From assembly GCF_011067135.1 (NCBI RefSeq), contig NZ_JAAMOW010000006.1, positions 273,589 through 337,588 of the forward strand: a DNA stretch of 64,000 nucleotides, written 5' to 3'. Within the stretch, counting starts at the first letter, position 1. Each line of letters starts with the position of its first letter. The position numbers were made by a program, and so were the translations under genes. Below, piece by piece: positions 44,033 through 54,422 of this stretch. The stretch is from Solimonas terrae (lineage in GTDB: Bacteria; Pseudomonadota; Gammaproteobacteria; Nevskiales; Nevskiaceae). Below the pieces are notes generated by a model that was not told the DNA's origin, made no database searches, and worked only from the letters and a program-made list of their open reading frames with translations.

Positions 44033-45556
44033 ATGCAAGCGCTCGACACCCCGCATCAGGCCCGGACCCTGCCGCAGCTGATTCGCGCCACGGCGGCAGC
44101 CTATGGCGACGATCCGGCGCTGAGCCTGAAGCGCGATGACGGCGAGCGCCGCGTCAGCTTCGCCGAGCTCGATCGCGAGTCGGCGCGCATCGCCCGCGGC
44201 CTGCTCGCGCGCGGCATCGGCAAGGGCAGCCGCATCGGCTTCATCTTCGGCAACGGACCGGACTTCGCGCTGATGCTGGCGGCGATCGGCCGCATCGGCG
44301 CGGTCGCGATCCCGATCAGCACGCTGATCCGCGCCAACGAACTGGTACGCGTGCTGCGCCAGTCCGATGTCGCCGGCGTGATCGTCCATCGCCACTTCCT
44401 CGGCCACGACTACGTCGCGCGCTTCTGCGAGGCGCTGCCGGAGTTGCGCACGGCGACGACAAAGAACCTGCGCATCGCAGCCGTGCCGTATCTGCGCTGG
44501 ATCGTCAGTGACGGCGACGAGCTGCCCGCGAGCTTCCACGATCACCGCTATTTCGACGACGACAGCGTCAGTGACGCCATGCTGCGTGCGGTCGAGGCCG
44601 AGGTGCATCCGGCCGATCAGGTGATCGAAATCTACACGTCCGGCTCGATGGCCTTGCCCAAGGGCGTCAAGCACAACCACGGGGCGGTGCTCGCCCGCGC
44701 GCACTACCTGCGCGGCATGCTGCAGGCGACGCGCGGCAAGGAAGTCACCGCACAACTGCCGATGTTCTGGATCGGCGGACTGATGATGTTCCTGATCACC
44801 GACTGGGTGGCCGGCGCGGTGACGATCTGCAGCGACCGCACGATGAACAACAGCCGCTTCTCGGTCGGCTCGGTGCTGGCCGAGGACGATCTCAAGCTGG
44901 TGGTGTCGAAACCCTATTGGGGCCTCGGCATGACCGAAACACTGGGGCCGTATTCGTATGGCGACGTGCATCGCGCGCCGGGCCGGCCGGTCTGCGCGCC
45001 GCTGGATCACTGGGCAGAGGGATTCGAGGTGCGCGTCGTCGACGAGCACGGCGCGGCCGTCGGCGACGGCGGCATCGGCGAGATCCAGGTGCGCAGCCCG
45101 TACCTGACGCCGGCGCTGCACAAACTGGACCGCGAAGCCTTCTTCACGACCGACGGCTTCCTGCGCACCGGCGACATGGCCCAGGTCGAAGGCACGCGCG
45201 TGCACTTCGCCGGCCGCAACGGCGACATCATCAAGAGCGCCAGCTCCAATGTCTCGCCCGCCGAAGTGGAAATGGAACTGCAGGCGCTGGACGGCGTGCA
45301 CAACGCCTATGTCGTCGGCATCCCGGACCCGGAGCGCGGCCAGCTCGTGGTCGCGGCCGTCGTCGCGCGCGACGAGCGAGGCGCTCTCGACTTCACGGTG
45401 ATCGAAGCGCAATTGCGCGAACGCCTGTCGAGCTACAAGGTGCCGCGCGCCTACATCCAGATACGCCGCGACGAAGTCCCGATGCTGCCGAGCAACAAGG
45501 TGGCGCGGCGCGAAGTCGCGGCGCTGATCGCGCAACGACTCGGCAGGGGGGACTGA
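44033..45556 (+). CDS. AMP-dependent acyl-CoA synthetase, short central region
   Basis: 507 aa adenylate-forming enzyme. Present: YTSGSMALPKGVKHNH (A3), LGMTETLGPY (A5), RTGDMAQVEG (A7), GRNGDIIKSASSNVSPAEVE (A8) and the terminal Lys in PMLPSNKVARREV (A10). The stretch from PMFWIGG to GMTET is only about 55 residues; in typical family members it is about 100, so the substrate-binding A4 region appears to be missing. The frame is intact. It may be an inactive or specialised enzyme. Start at ATG 44033; a TTG start 10 codons earlier is less likely. Divergent from the IclR regulator. Confidence 0.87.
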   Translation: MQALDTPHQARTLPQLIRATAAAYGDDPALSLKRDDGERRVSFAELDRESARIARGLLARGIGKGSRIGFIFGNGPDFALMLAAIGRIGAVAIPISTLIRANELVRVLRQSDVAGVIVHRHFLGHDYVARFCEALPELRTATTKNLRIAAVPYLRWIVSDGDELPASFHDHRYFDDDSVSDAMLRAVEAEVHPADQVIEIYTSGSMALPKGVKHNHGAVLARAHYLRGMLQATRGKEVTAQLPMFWIGGLMMFLITDWVAGAVTICSDRTMNNSRFSVGSVLAEDDLKLVVSKPYWGLGMTETLGPYSYGDVHRAPGRPVCAPLDHWAEGFEVRVVDEHGAAVGDGGIGEIQVRSPYLTPALHKLDREAFFTTDGFLRTGDMAQVEGTRVHFAGRNGDIIKSASSNVSPAEVEMELQALDGVHNAYVVGIPDPERGQLVVAAVVARDERGALDFTVIEAQLRERLSSYKVPRAYIQIRRDEVPMLPSNKVARREVAALIAQRLGRGD

Positions 45557-45567
45557 AGCACGGCGCG

Positions 45568-46776
45568 CTACTGCAGCGTCGGACCGTCGCCGCGCATTAC
45601 CGTGACCTGATCGTCGATGCGCGTTTCGCTGTCCCAGAGGTACGACAGATGTGGATGCGCGCTGCGCAACACGGTCAGCGCCGCCGGGTCGTGGCGCAGT
45701 TCGTAATCCATCCACGCCACCGAATACGTGCCGGCGATATCGAAGCCCCATTCCGCGGTCGGCAGCAACGGGTAGTTGGTCCACTGCGCATGCGACGACG
45801 CTTCCGATACGATGAACGCGCGATCGCCCTCGAGCTTTTCGTAGACCGGCCGCACCACCGCCGGGTTCACCAGCGGGATCGGCGCGACCGGGCCGTCGTA
45901 GTCACCGGTCTGGATCATCGTCGGAATCGGGTTGTCGTCGAAGGGCGCGGACTGCTCGCTGATCGGCGCCGCCGCCACCGCGGCGTGCAGGCGCGGCTCG
46001 ACCGCCTGCAGTCCCAGCGTCGTGATCGCGCCGAGGCTGTGGCCGATCACGCCGACGCACTGGCGGTCGATCACGCTGCGCACTGGTGACTGATCGAGCA
46101 GATAGGTCAGTGCGTCTTCGGAATCGCTGATGTTGGTCCCCGCATCACCCTCGACGCGATCGCCGGAATGGCCCTGCCCGGCGAAATCGAACGCGAACAC
46201 CAGATAGCCCGCATCCGCGAATGCCTGATGCCACCAGCGGTACATGGCGACATTGGTGTTGACGCCTTCCAGCGCGAGGATGGTCGGGAACGGCCCCGCG
46301 CCCGGCGGTACGGCGGCGCGCTTCGGCAGCACGATCTCGCCGTACAGCGACGTGCCGTAGCGATTCTCGAAATGCACCGGCACCAGCGCGACCTTGTCGT
46401 TGTAGTACGGATTGCCGTACCAGTTGTAGACCTGATCGAGCCGCGAGCCGTCGTGCAACTGCGCCAGCGTCGCGCGTACGGTGAACGCGATCAGCTCGGG
46501 ATCTGTGAGGTCACGAACCGTCGTGCCGAGAACGATTGGATCGAACAGCCGCGCGACCGCCGCCGTCGGCAACACCGACGCCAGCGCGTCGACATTCGTG
46601 ATCACGGCTTCGACCTCGGACGGCGCCGGCGGCGGATTCTCGCCGGTCTGCCAATCCGGCCACGTCGCGAGCGCGTCGCCGTTATCCGGTGCGGCGCTGC
46701 CGCAGGCCGACAGCACGACGATCATCGCGGCCAGGCATCCGCAGATCGCGGATCGAAAGCGTTTGTTCTTGGGCAT
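45568..46776 (-). CDS. Lipoprotein alpha/beta hydrolase
   Basis: 402 aa. Lipoprotein signal with lipobox LSAC (MIVVLSACGS). The dienelactone-hydrolase-like core has ILALEGVNTN, FDFAGQGHSGDR and the nucleophile elbow VIGHSLGAIT; the His is probably in SSHAQWTNYP. It resembles secreted esterase/PHB-depolymerase-like hydrolases anchored to the envelope. Start at ATG 46776 (MPKNKRFRSA); the longer ORF start has no signal peptide and lies in the promoter region. Convergent with the acyl-CoA synthetase; divergent from the DUF349 gene. Confidence 0.87.
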   Translation of the reverse strand: MPKNKRFRSAICGCLAAMIVVLSACGSAAPDNGDALATWPDWQTGENPPPAPSEVEAVITNVDALASVLPTAAVARLFDPIVLGTTVRDLTDPELIAFTVRATLAQLHDGSRLDQVYNWYGNPYYNDKVALVPVHFENRYGTSLYGEIVLPKRAAVPPGAGPFPTILALEGVNTNVAMYRWWHQAFADAGYLVFAFDFAGQGHSGDRVEGDAGTNISDSEDALTYLLDQSPVRSVIDRQCVGVIGHSLGAITTLGLQAVEPRLHAAVAAAPISEQSAPFDDNPIPTMIQTGDYDGPVAPIPLVNPAVVRPVYEKLEGDRAFIVSEASSHAQWTNYPLLPTAEWGFDIAGTYSVAWMDYELRHDPAALTVLRSAHPHLSYLWDSETRIDDQVTVMRGDGPTLQ

Positions 46777-46921
46777 GCAGGTGTTTCCCCCGAGTACCGG
46801 CCTGCGCGGCGACTGTACGCTGCATCGCCGGTCCCGGGAATGTCGCCCGGCCGCAAAAATGAAGCGGCTGTCCCGGCACCGGTAGAATGCGAAGTCGTCC
46901 CCAGGGCTGTGCAGATCCACC

Positions 46922-49255
46922 ATGTCTTTGCTTTCTCGTTTGTTCGGCAAGGCGCCATCACTTTCGAAAGATCCGGCGTCGGGGCGTCAACCGGCTTCAT
47001 CGAACGCGGCCGAACCGGCGCCTCCCAGGCCGAGCGCCGCCCACCGTGCGCTGGCCAGCTTTGCCGAGGAAAAGGCTTTGCGGTCGGCCATCGAGGCACG
47101 GGACGTCCAGGCGATCGCCGGACTGGTCGTTGCGGGGACCTCGACCACGCTTCGCCAGGCGGCAGCGAACGCCATCGACGATCCGGACGTCCTGCGACAA
47201 CTGATCCGCGATGTCCGCGGCGGCAATGACAAGCACGTCTACAAAATCCTGACGAACAAGCGCGATGTCCTGCTCGAGCAAGCCCGCAAGCTGGAACAGC
47301 TGCAGGCCGAGATCGACCGCGCAGCGAATGCTCTCGAGCGCCACAGCCAGCGCACATACGACGCCACCTACAGTCCGAGACTGGAACGATTCGAACGCGA
47401 CTGGAACGCGGTGGCCGCCGCCGCCGATCCGGAGCTGCGCGAGAAAGCTCGGCTCTGGATAGCCAACTCACGGGAAACCGTCGCGGAACACGAGCGCCAG
47501 CTGGCGACGCAGGCCGCACATGAGCGGGCAGCCGCTGAAGCCGCTGCAGAAGCGCGGCGCCTGCGCGAGGAGCAGGCGCAGGTCTCCGCCGCGGCAGCGA
47601 CCGAGCAGGCGCGGATTCTCGAGGAGCAGAAGCGTGCGCTGAGCGAAGCACGGCAGACCGAGCAGCAGGCGGCTCGCCAGATCGGCGACCTGATCCGCAA
47701 GGCACATGCGGCGCTGAGCGATGGCAGCACCACCCGCGCGGCCGACGTGCGGCGGGCCATCGACGAAAAGCTGGCGGAAGCGCCGCCGCTGCCGGCCGGC
47801 CTGAGCAGCCGGATCCAGCAGATCGACAAGCAGCTCGACGAGCTGAAGGACTGGAAAAGCTTTTCGGTGGCGCCGAAGCGCACCGAGCTGATCGCGGAAA
47901 TGGAGTCGCTCATCGACGCGCCATTCGAGCCACAGGCCCTCGCCGACCGGATCAAGCGTCTGAAGGACGACTGGCGCCGCTTGAACAAAGGCGCCGGCGG
48001 CCCTCTCGACCCCGCGCACGAAGCCGATTCGCAACGCTTCCAGCGCGCCGCTCAAAAGGCTTACCAGCCATGCAGCGAATATTTTGCTGCCCAGGCTCTC
48101 GTCCGCGAAGAGAATCTGCAGCGTCGTGATGCCGTGCTCGCGCGCTTGACGGCGTTCGAAGCGGGAACCGACTTCGAACAAGCGGATTGGCAGTCCGTCA
48201 TCAAGGTCCTGCGCGACGCAAAGCAGGAATGGCACCAGTGCTCACCTGTGGACCGGCTTGCCGGCAGGCAGCAGCACGAGGGGTTCATGGCCGTCTGTGC
48301 AAGCCTGCAGGGCCGGCTGGATGCCGAGTACGCGCGCAACCTGAAGCGGAAGGAATCGCTGATCGAGCAAGCTCGAGCTTTGCTCGCGAACGACGATGAT
48401 CGCAAGGCAACCGATGGGGTCAAGACCCTGCAACAGCAGTGGCGAACCGCCGGCCTTGTGCCGCACAAGGTGGATCAACGGCTCTGGGGCGAGTTCCGCC
48501 AGCACTGCGACGCCGTGTTCCGGAAACGCCAACAGGCGTTTGCCGCCTGCGCGTCCGAGCAGGAGAACAACAGGACGCAGGCCCTTGCCTTGTGCGAGCA
48601 GATCGAGAAGATCGCCGCACTCGAAGGTGCCGAGTTGCTGGCGAGTACCGCCGCGCTGAACGAACTGCGCAGCGCCTTCGACGCGCTCGGCGAGTTTCCG
48701 CGTGCAGAGTCGCGCGAGCTTCGCAACCGACTGGATCGGGGCGTCGAGCGCTGCAAGGCAGCCGTGGCACGCCAACATGCGCGCGACGCCGAGCATGCGT
48801 GGAGCGAACTGTTCGAAGCCGCCGGGCACGTGCGCGCCTACACGCTCGCCGTGACGCGCCATCTGGACGCCGCGCAGCTCGACCGCCTGAAAGCGGCCGC
48901 CGAAAGCCACATGGCCACCGTGCAGCAGTGGCCGAAGGGCGGATTGGAAGCACTCCAGCAGGCGCTTGCCGGGGCGCCTTGCGCGGATCTCGCGGCAAAT
49001 GAGACGGCTCTGAAAACGCTCTGCATCCGAGCCGAAATTCAGACCGACATGCCGACGCCGCCGGAGGACCAGGCCCTGCGTCGCGAATATCAGTTGCAAC
49101 GCCTGGTGCAGAACATGGGTCAGGGGCGTCAGGCCGATGCCGCGCCATGGGACAGCATGGCGATCGAGTGGGCAGGCGTGGGCCCGGTGGACGAGGCGGC
49201 ATACGCGCCCTTGCTGCAGCGGTTCCGGCGCTGTCGCGAACGGGCTGGCTCGTAA
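46922..49255 (+). CDS. DUF349 domain-containing protein
   Basis: 777 aa, cytosolic, highly helical. Residues ~1-110 form a helical, HEAT-like start (AHRALASFAEEKALRSAIEARDVQAI). A long coiled coil covers ~110-250 (RAAAEAAAEARRLREEQAQVS). Then three or more DUF349 repeats, each centred on a Trp (RLKDDWRRLNKGAG; QEWHQCSPVDRL; LQQQWRTAGLVP). DUF349 proteins are common in Gammaproteobacteria and Bacteroidetes and remain poorly understood; some work links them to ribosome or RNA processes. Start at ATG 46922 without a strong ribosome site. No operon partner; the 520 bp after it are empty. Confidence 0.9.
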   Translation: MSLLSRLFGKAPSLSKDPASGRQPASSNAAEPAPPRPSAAHRALASFAEEKALRSAIEARDVQAIAGLVVAGTSTTLRQAAANAIDDPDVLRQLIRDVRGGNDKHVYKILTNKRDVLLEQARKLEQLQAEIDRAANALERHSQRTYDATYSPRLERFERDWNAVAAAADPELREKARLWIANSRETVAEHERQLATQAAHERAAAEAAAEARRLREEQAQVSAAAATEQARILEEQKRALSEARQTEQQAARQIGDLIRKAHAALSDGSTTRAADVRRAIDEKLAEAPPLPAGLSSRIQQIDKQLDELKDWKSFSVAPKRTELIAEMESLIDAPFEPQALADRIKRLKDDWRRLNKGAGGPLDPAHEADSQRFQRAAQKAYQPCSEYFAAQALVREENLQRRDAVLARLTAFEAGTDFEQADWQSVIKVLRDAKQEWHQCSPVDRLAGRQQHEGFMAVCASLQGRLDAEYARNLKRKESLIEQARALLANDDDRKATDGVKTLQQQWRTAGLVPHKVDQRLWGEFRQHCDAVFRKRQQAFAACASEQENNRTQALALCEQIEKIAALEGAELLASTAALNELRSAFDALGEFPRAESRELRNRLDRGVERCKAAVARQHARDAEHAWSELFEAAGHVRAYTLAVTRHLDAAQLDRLKAAAESHMATVQQWPKGGLEALQQALAGAPCADLAANETALKTLCIRAEIQTDMPTPPEDQALRREYQLQRLVQNMGQGRQADAAPWDSMAIEWAGVGPVDEAAYAPLLQRFRRCRERAGS

Positions 49256-49776
49256 GGTCTCATCGCAAGCGCGGCTTCCGCCGAGCCGGCGAACCCCGGT
49301 GATCAATCCCTGGACCACGCAAATGTCGGGCTTCGCGGCGCTCGGCGCCAGGCTGCGATCCGGGCACGGGGAAGCCGATGAATTCAGTGCACCCGATGCC
49401 GAGCGCGCGCTGCGCCAGCAAGCGGCTTTTTTGAGCGGCAAGTCGTTGCGCCATGTACCTGCGCCACCGGCGAAGACCACATGCCGGAAGTCGTCATCGC
49501 GCAGAACACAGTCCTGAAGGCTGCCGAAGCCGGATGCGCGGCCTGCGCTCGACGGTGAGTTCACACCGGTCAGCAGCTTGCGCGCCGTGCCCGGCTGCAC
49601 GTCCCGTGCCGATTCGGGCCGAGCATCCGGCTGCGGCGTTCGCCTCCCGGCGCTGTCCGCTTTTATCGATATTTTGTCCCCGGCGATGCTCGCCCGGACC
49701 GATGCCACTGACTAAGCTGGCGAGGACACAGGATCGTCGCGGGTGCATCGCACACCGCCACACCGGGGGAGAAGAC
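49256..49776. other. 520-bp stretch without a recognisable gene
   Basis: No frame shows a family resemblance or a ribosome site; the long minus-strand open frame here is an extension of an antisense frame of the DUF349 gene. A T6 run lies at 49427-49432, about 170 bp past the DUF349 stop, after a weak GC stem; it could be that gene's terminator but the stem is poor. An AT-rich patch at about 49660-49678 (TTTTATCGATATTTTGTCC) may be the promoter of the membrane-protein gene at 49777. Confidence 0.5.
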
Positions 49777-50154
49777 ATGTCTTGTTCGAAACCGCTTTTT
49801 TTTGTTGCCGCCGCGTTCAATGTCGCGGTGGCGGCCGGACTGACACTGGGCTGGCCGCTGACGCAAAGCCTGCTGCAGCTGGCGCCGGCCGACGGCAGCA
49901 ACTGGCTGCTCGTCAAGGTCGCGTCGGTGCTGATCCTGACGTTCGGCTATGCGTATTTCATGGTCGGGCTCGACCCGGTCCGCTACCGGCCGTACGCAAC
50001 GCTCGGCATGATCGGCAAGCTGCTGGTCGTGGCGGTCGCGCTGCCGGTGATCGTCGCGTCCAGCCAGGGCTATCTGCTGGCCTGGCTGGCGATGGGCGAT
50101 CTGCTGTTCGCAATCCTGTTCGCGGTGTTCCTGCGCGGCCCGCGCCATGTTTGA
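49777..50154 (+). CDS. Small four-helix inner-membrane protein
   Basis: 125 aa with four hydrophobic segments (FFVAAAFNVAVAAGLTLGW; WLLVKVASVLILTFGYAYFMV; YATLGMIGKLLVVAVALPVIV; YLLAWLAMGDLLFAILFAVFL). No named family recognised. A run of eight T (49796-49803) lies in codons 7-9 (Leu-Phe-Phe). ATG 49777 follows GGGGGAGAAGAC. The end overlaps the next gene (5-alpha-reductase-like) by eight bases, so the two membrane proteins are translationally coupled and may form a complex. Confidence 0.82.
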   Translation: MSCSKPLFFVAAAFNVAVAAGLTLGWPLTQSLLQLAPADGSNWLLVKVASVLILTFGYAYFMVGLDPVRYRPYATLGMIGKLLVVAVALPVIVASSQGYLLAWLAMGDLLFAILFAVFLRGPRHV

Positions 50155-50890
50155 GTTCAATCTCGCGGCGCCGATGAACTGGATCTACGGCGTGCTCGTC
50201 GTACTGATTCCGCTGATCGGCGTTGCCGAATACCGCGGCTGGTTCCAGCTGGAATATTCCAAGTTCCGGCCGACGCAGGGTGGCATGAGCAGCCGGCTCG
50301 GCATGTTCATTCTGTACTTCGTGCCGATCCCGGTGCATCTGTGGTTCGCGGCGGCCTATCTCGGCCACGCGACACTGGCGCAATGGCTGCTGTGCGCGGC
50401 AATGGTCGGCCACTTCGCCAAGCGCTGTCTGGAGGTGCTGTTCCTGCACAAGTATTCGGGCCCGATCGGCAGGTTCACGGTCGTGCAGATCACGCTGATC
50501 TATTCGCTGGCTTCTGCGCTCGGCGGCTATCTGTTTGCGCAGGCGCCGGCGCTCGACGGCCTGTTCGCGAACGGCACGCTGCTGTTCCTGATCGGCGAGG
50601 CGGGCAATTACGTGCATCACAAGATGCTGGCCGACCTGCGCGCACGACGGAGCGGCTATTTCATCCCGCAGGCCGGGCTGTTCCGGCTCGTCACCTGCCC
50701 GCATTACTTCTTCGAAATCATCGCCTGGGTCGGCATTGCGCTGATGAGCCACCAGTGGGCGATGCTGCTGCTGGCGCTCGCGATGCACAACTATCTGGCG
50801 GCGCGTGCGTGGAAGACGCGGCAGTGGTATCGCAGCCGCTTTGCCGACTACCCGCCGGCCCGCAAGTGCATGACACCGGGTCTGCTCTGA
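50147..50890 (+). CDS. Steroid 5-alpha-reductase C-terminal domain-like protein
   Basis: 247 aa membrane enzyme. The C-terminal half carries the family hallmarks: ADLRARRSGYFIPQAGLFRLVTCPHYFFEIIAW (the N/H-PxY-F-E pattern) and the end WYRSRFADYPPARK. Members reduce a double bond next to a keto group in steroids or long enoyl lipids with NADPH. Five to six hydrophobic segments. Start ATG 50147 overlaps the small membrane protein. Downstream, 290 bp away, is a fatty acid desaturase, so a lipid-modifying cluster is likely. Steroid specificity is not proven. Confidence 0.88.
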   Translation: MFEFNLAAPMNWIYGVLVVLIPLIGVAEYRGWFQLEYSKFRPTQGGMSSRLGMFILYFVPIPVHLWFAAAYLGHATLAQWLLCAAMVGHFAKRCLEVLFLHKYSGPIGRFTVVQITLIYSLASALGGYLFAQAPALDGLFANGTLLFLIGEAGNYVHHKMLADLRARRSGYFIPQAGLFRLVTCPHYFFEIIAWVGIALMSHQWAMLLLALAMHNYLAARAWKTRQWYRSRFADYPPARKCMTPGLL

Positions 50891-51176
50891 GTCGGTACCG
50901 CCGAGCCGGTCGCCCTGCCGCGCGTGCAGGCCGGGCAAACGCGACGGCCCGCTTCCGGTCATACTGCGTCGCCCGCGCGCTGCTACCGGCCCGGACGGCG
51001 AATCGACGCAACCCTTCGTCGCATGGGCGGCGCCAAGACGCACCGCGTCGGCCCCACCCCACCGTCCAGCGGTTGCGGGCTGCCGGCGCCGGCCATGCGT
51101 GCAGACTGCAGGGGCATTCAGTTGCGACAACCGACACCGCGGCGAGCCGCGAGAGAGACACGTGAAGACGACATCG

Positions 51177-52238
51177 ATGAGCAATGAATCCGCCCCCGGG
51201 TTCGACGCAGCCGACAAGGCCACCTGGCGCCAGATCATCGAAACCTATCGACAGTCGTCACTGCCACGCGCGATCTGGCAGCTGACCAACACCCTGGTTC
51301 CGTATGCCGCCGTCTGGGCACTGATGTATTTCAGCATCGCGGTGTCGTGGTGGCTGGCCGTCCCCCTGGCGATCCTCGCCGGCGGCCTGCTGGTGCGCAT
51401 CTTCATCATCTTCCACGACTGCGGGCACGGCTCGTATTTCAACTCGCCGCGCGCCAACGACACGCTCGGCTTCATCACCGGCGTGCTGACGTTCACGCCG
51501 TACTATCACTGGCGCTGGGAGCACGCGATCCATCACGGCACTGCGGCGCACCTCGACAAGCGCGGCACCGGCGACATCTGGACGATGACGGTCCAGGAGT
51601 ACCTGGAATCGTCGCGCTGGCAGCGCTTTGCGTATCGCCTGTCGCGCAATCCGTTCGTGCTGTTCGTGCTCGCACCGCTGTTCGTGTTCCTGCTGATGCA
51701 GCGCGTGCCGAAACCGAAAGCCAGCACCCGCGAGCGCCACTCGGTGTGGTGGACCAATCTTTCGATCCTGCTGGTGGCGATCGTCATGTCGAAAATCTTC
51801 GGCATCGGCGAATACCTGCTGCTGCAGCTGATGGTGACCGCGGTCAGCGGCGCGATCGGCATCTGGCTGTTCTACGTGCAGCATCAGTTCGAGGACGTGT
51901 ACTGGGAACGCGGCGAGAACTGGGACTACGCGGCGGCGGCGCTGCAGGGCAGCTCGTACTACAAGCTGCCGAAAGTGCTGCAGTGGTTCTCGGGCAACAT
52001 CGGCTTCCATCACATCCACCATCTCAGCGCGCGCATTCCGAACTACAACCTGCAGAAGTGCCACGAGGCCGATCCGCTGTTCCAGCGCGTCCGGCCGATC
52101 ACGTTCTTCGCGAGCTTCCGATCGATGACGCTGCGGCTCTGGGACGAGCAGAACCGCCAGCTGATCGGCTATCGCCGCCTGCGTCAGTTGCGCAAGCAGC
52201 TCGCGGCCGCGAACAAGGCCGGCGCCGCGGCGATCTAG
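51177..52238 (+). CDS. Fatty acid desaturase
   Basis: 353 aa integral membrane di-iron desaturase. The three His boxes are HDCGH (residues 80-84), HAIHHGTAAH and HHIHH, with hydrophobic pairs around them. It introduces a double bond into an acyl lipid or acyl-CoA using O2 and electrons from a redox partner. It resembles the omega-type bacterial desaturases. ATG 51177 was chosen; a GTG at 51162, better placed after GAGAGAGACAC, would add five residues. Follows the steroid-reductase-like gene on the same strand. Confidence 0.92.
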   Translation: MSNESAPGFDAADKATWRQIIETYRQSSLPRAIWQLTNTLVPYAAVWALMYFSIAVSWWLAVPLAILAGGLLVRIFIIFHDCGHGSYFNSPRANDTLGFITGVLTFTPYYHWRWEHAIHHGTAAHLDKRGTGDIWTMTVQEYLESSRWQRFAYRLSRNPFVLFVLAPLFVFLLMQRVPKPKASTRERHSVWWTNLSILLVAIVMSKIFGIGEYLLLQLMVTAVSGAIGIWLFYVQHQFEDVYWERGENWDYAAAALQGSSYYKLPKVLQWFSGNIGFHHIHHLSARIPNYNLQKCHEADPLFQRVRPITFFASFRSMTLRLWDEQNRQLIGYRRLRQLRKQLAAANKAGAAAI

Positions 52239-53360
<1,122 letters not shown>

Positions 53361-53430
53361 TCGTTGCAGCCCACGCGGCTTGCGCGCGATCGCGATCGAT
53401 ACGGCAGACCGGTCGGGGCTTGCGCCGCTG

Positions 53431-54291
53431 TCACATCGCGGCCATCAGCATCCCGATGCGCGCCGTCAAAGCGTCCGAGGCCGCCTGCATCGGCGCCCGA
53501 CAACGCCGGTCGATGTGCCCCTGCAGGGCGAGCGCCGCCTTGACGCCGGCCGGATTCGGCTCCTCGTACAGCGTGCGCATCAGCGGCCACAGGCCGTGGA
53601 AGATCCCGCGCGCGTCATCGAGGTGCCCGCTTGTGACGGCCTCCAACATCGCGGCATAGCGTTCCGCGTACACATGCGCCGATGCCGCGATGGCGCCACC
53701 GCCGCCGAGCGCGAGCGTCGTCAGGATATTGCCGTCCTCGCCGGCGAGCACGGTCAGCGGCGTGCGCGTGATCAGGTCGAGCGTCAGCGCCGGATCGCCG
53801 CCGCAATCCTTGACGGCGCGAATGTTCGGATGGCTCGCGATCGCCTCGAAGGTGGCCAGCGTCATCGCCACGCCGGCGCGGTACGGAATGTTGTAGACGA
53901 TCAGCGGCCACGGCGACGCGTCGGCCAGATCGAGGAAGTAGTCGACGATCGCCGGCTGCGACGGCCGCACGTAGTACGGCGGCGCGACCAGCAGGCCGGC
54001 GAGCCGCCGCGTGCGCAGCGCCGCGATCTGCGCGTGCAGGTGCGCGCGGTTCGGCCCGCCCAGTCCGAAGACGATGCGCGAGTCCGGCACCGCGGCGCCG
54101 ACCGTGTCGAGCACGGCCAGCTGCTCTTCGTCGTCCAGCGCGTGCGCCTCGCCGGTCGATCCGCAGACCGCGAAGCCGGCGACGTGTGGCGCCAGGTGGC
54201 GGGCCAGCGCGTGCAGCGCCGCGTGATCGATCGCGCCGCCTTCGCGAAACGGCGTGACCAGCGGAACCCAGATACCCGTGAAATTTTCCAT
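53431..54291 (-). CDS. DapA-family (dihydrodipicolinate synthase-like) aldolase, copy 2
   Basis: 286 aa paralogue of the gene at 40409-41302, roughly 70% identical by eye. With ATG 54291 (TGGAG six bases upstream) the Schiff-base Lys is Lys161 and the catalytic Tyr is Tyr133 (IVYNIPYR), both at E. coli DapA numbers; GSTGE is at 44-48. It thus keeps a more canonical active site than copy 1. The region upstream of both genes aligns, including the 56-nt RNA candidate. The substrate is unknown: it could be dihydrodipicolinate synthesis, or aldol cleavage of a 2-keto-acid. The trypsin-like protease gene lies upstream on the same strand. Confidence 0.9.
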   Translation of the reverse strand: MENFTGIWVPLVTPFREGGAIDHAALHALARHLAPHVAGFAVCGSTGEAHALDDEEQLAVLDTVGAAVPDSRIVFGLGGPNRAHLHAQIAALRTRRLAGLLVAPPYYVRPSQPAIVDYFLDLADASPWPLIVYNIPYRAGVAMTLATFEAIASHPNIRAVKDCGGDPALTLDLITRTPLTVLAGEDGNILTTLALGGGGAIAASAHVYAERYAAMLEAVTSGHLDDARGIFHGLWPLMRTLYEEPNPAGVKAALALQGHIDRRCRAPMQAASDALTARIGMLMAAM

Positions 54292-54366
54292 GTGATGCTC
54301 CATTCGAAATCCGACCGGCGAACGGTCAGACAAGCGAGCGGACGATGGAAATTTGCTCTACCACGA

Positions 54367-54422
54367 CTCCGCCAGCGTGCCTGACGGAGCCCACGCCCCG
54401 GTCAGGTGGGCGTGAGTTTTTT
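54367..54422 (+). ncRNA. Two-hairpin structured RNA candidate, copy 2
   Basis: 52 of 56 bases match the element at 41381-41436, at almost the same distance from the aldolase start (76 against 79 bp). Hairpin 1 (54367-54389) is identical except for one loop base. Hairpin 2 pairs 54392-54398 with 54408-54414 (CACGCCC/GGGCGTG, 7 bp), better than in copy 1, and is followed by six T (54417-54422). CCTGAC in hairpin 1 is complementary to GTCAGG in the loop of hairpin 2. As in copy 1, plus-strand transcription with an intrinsic terminator is favoured; role unknown. Confidence 0.5.

Noticed and set aside
48242..49708. A 488-residue minus-strand frame opposite the DUF349 gene.
   Set aside because: Antisense shadow of DUF349 for most of its length, low complexity, no start signal; its 5' part covers the empty 49256-49776 stretch but shows no family resemblance.
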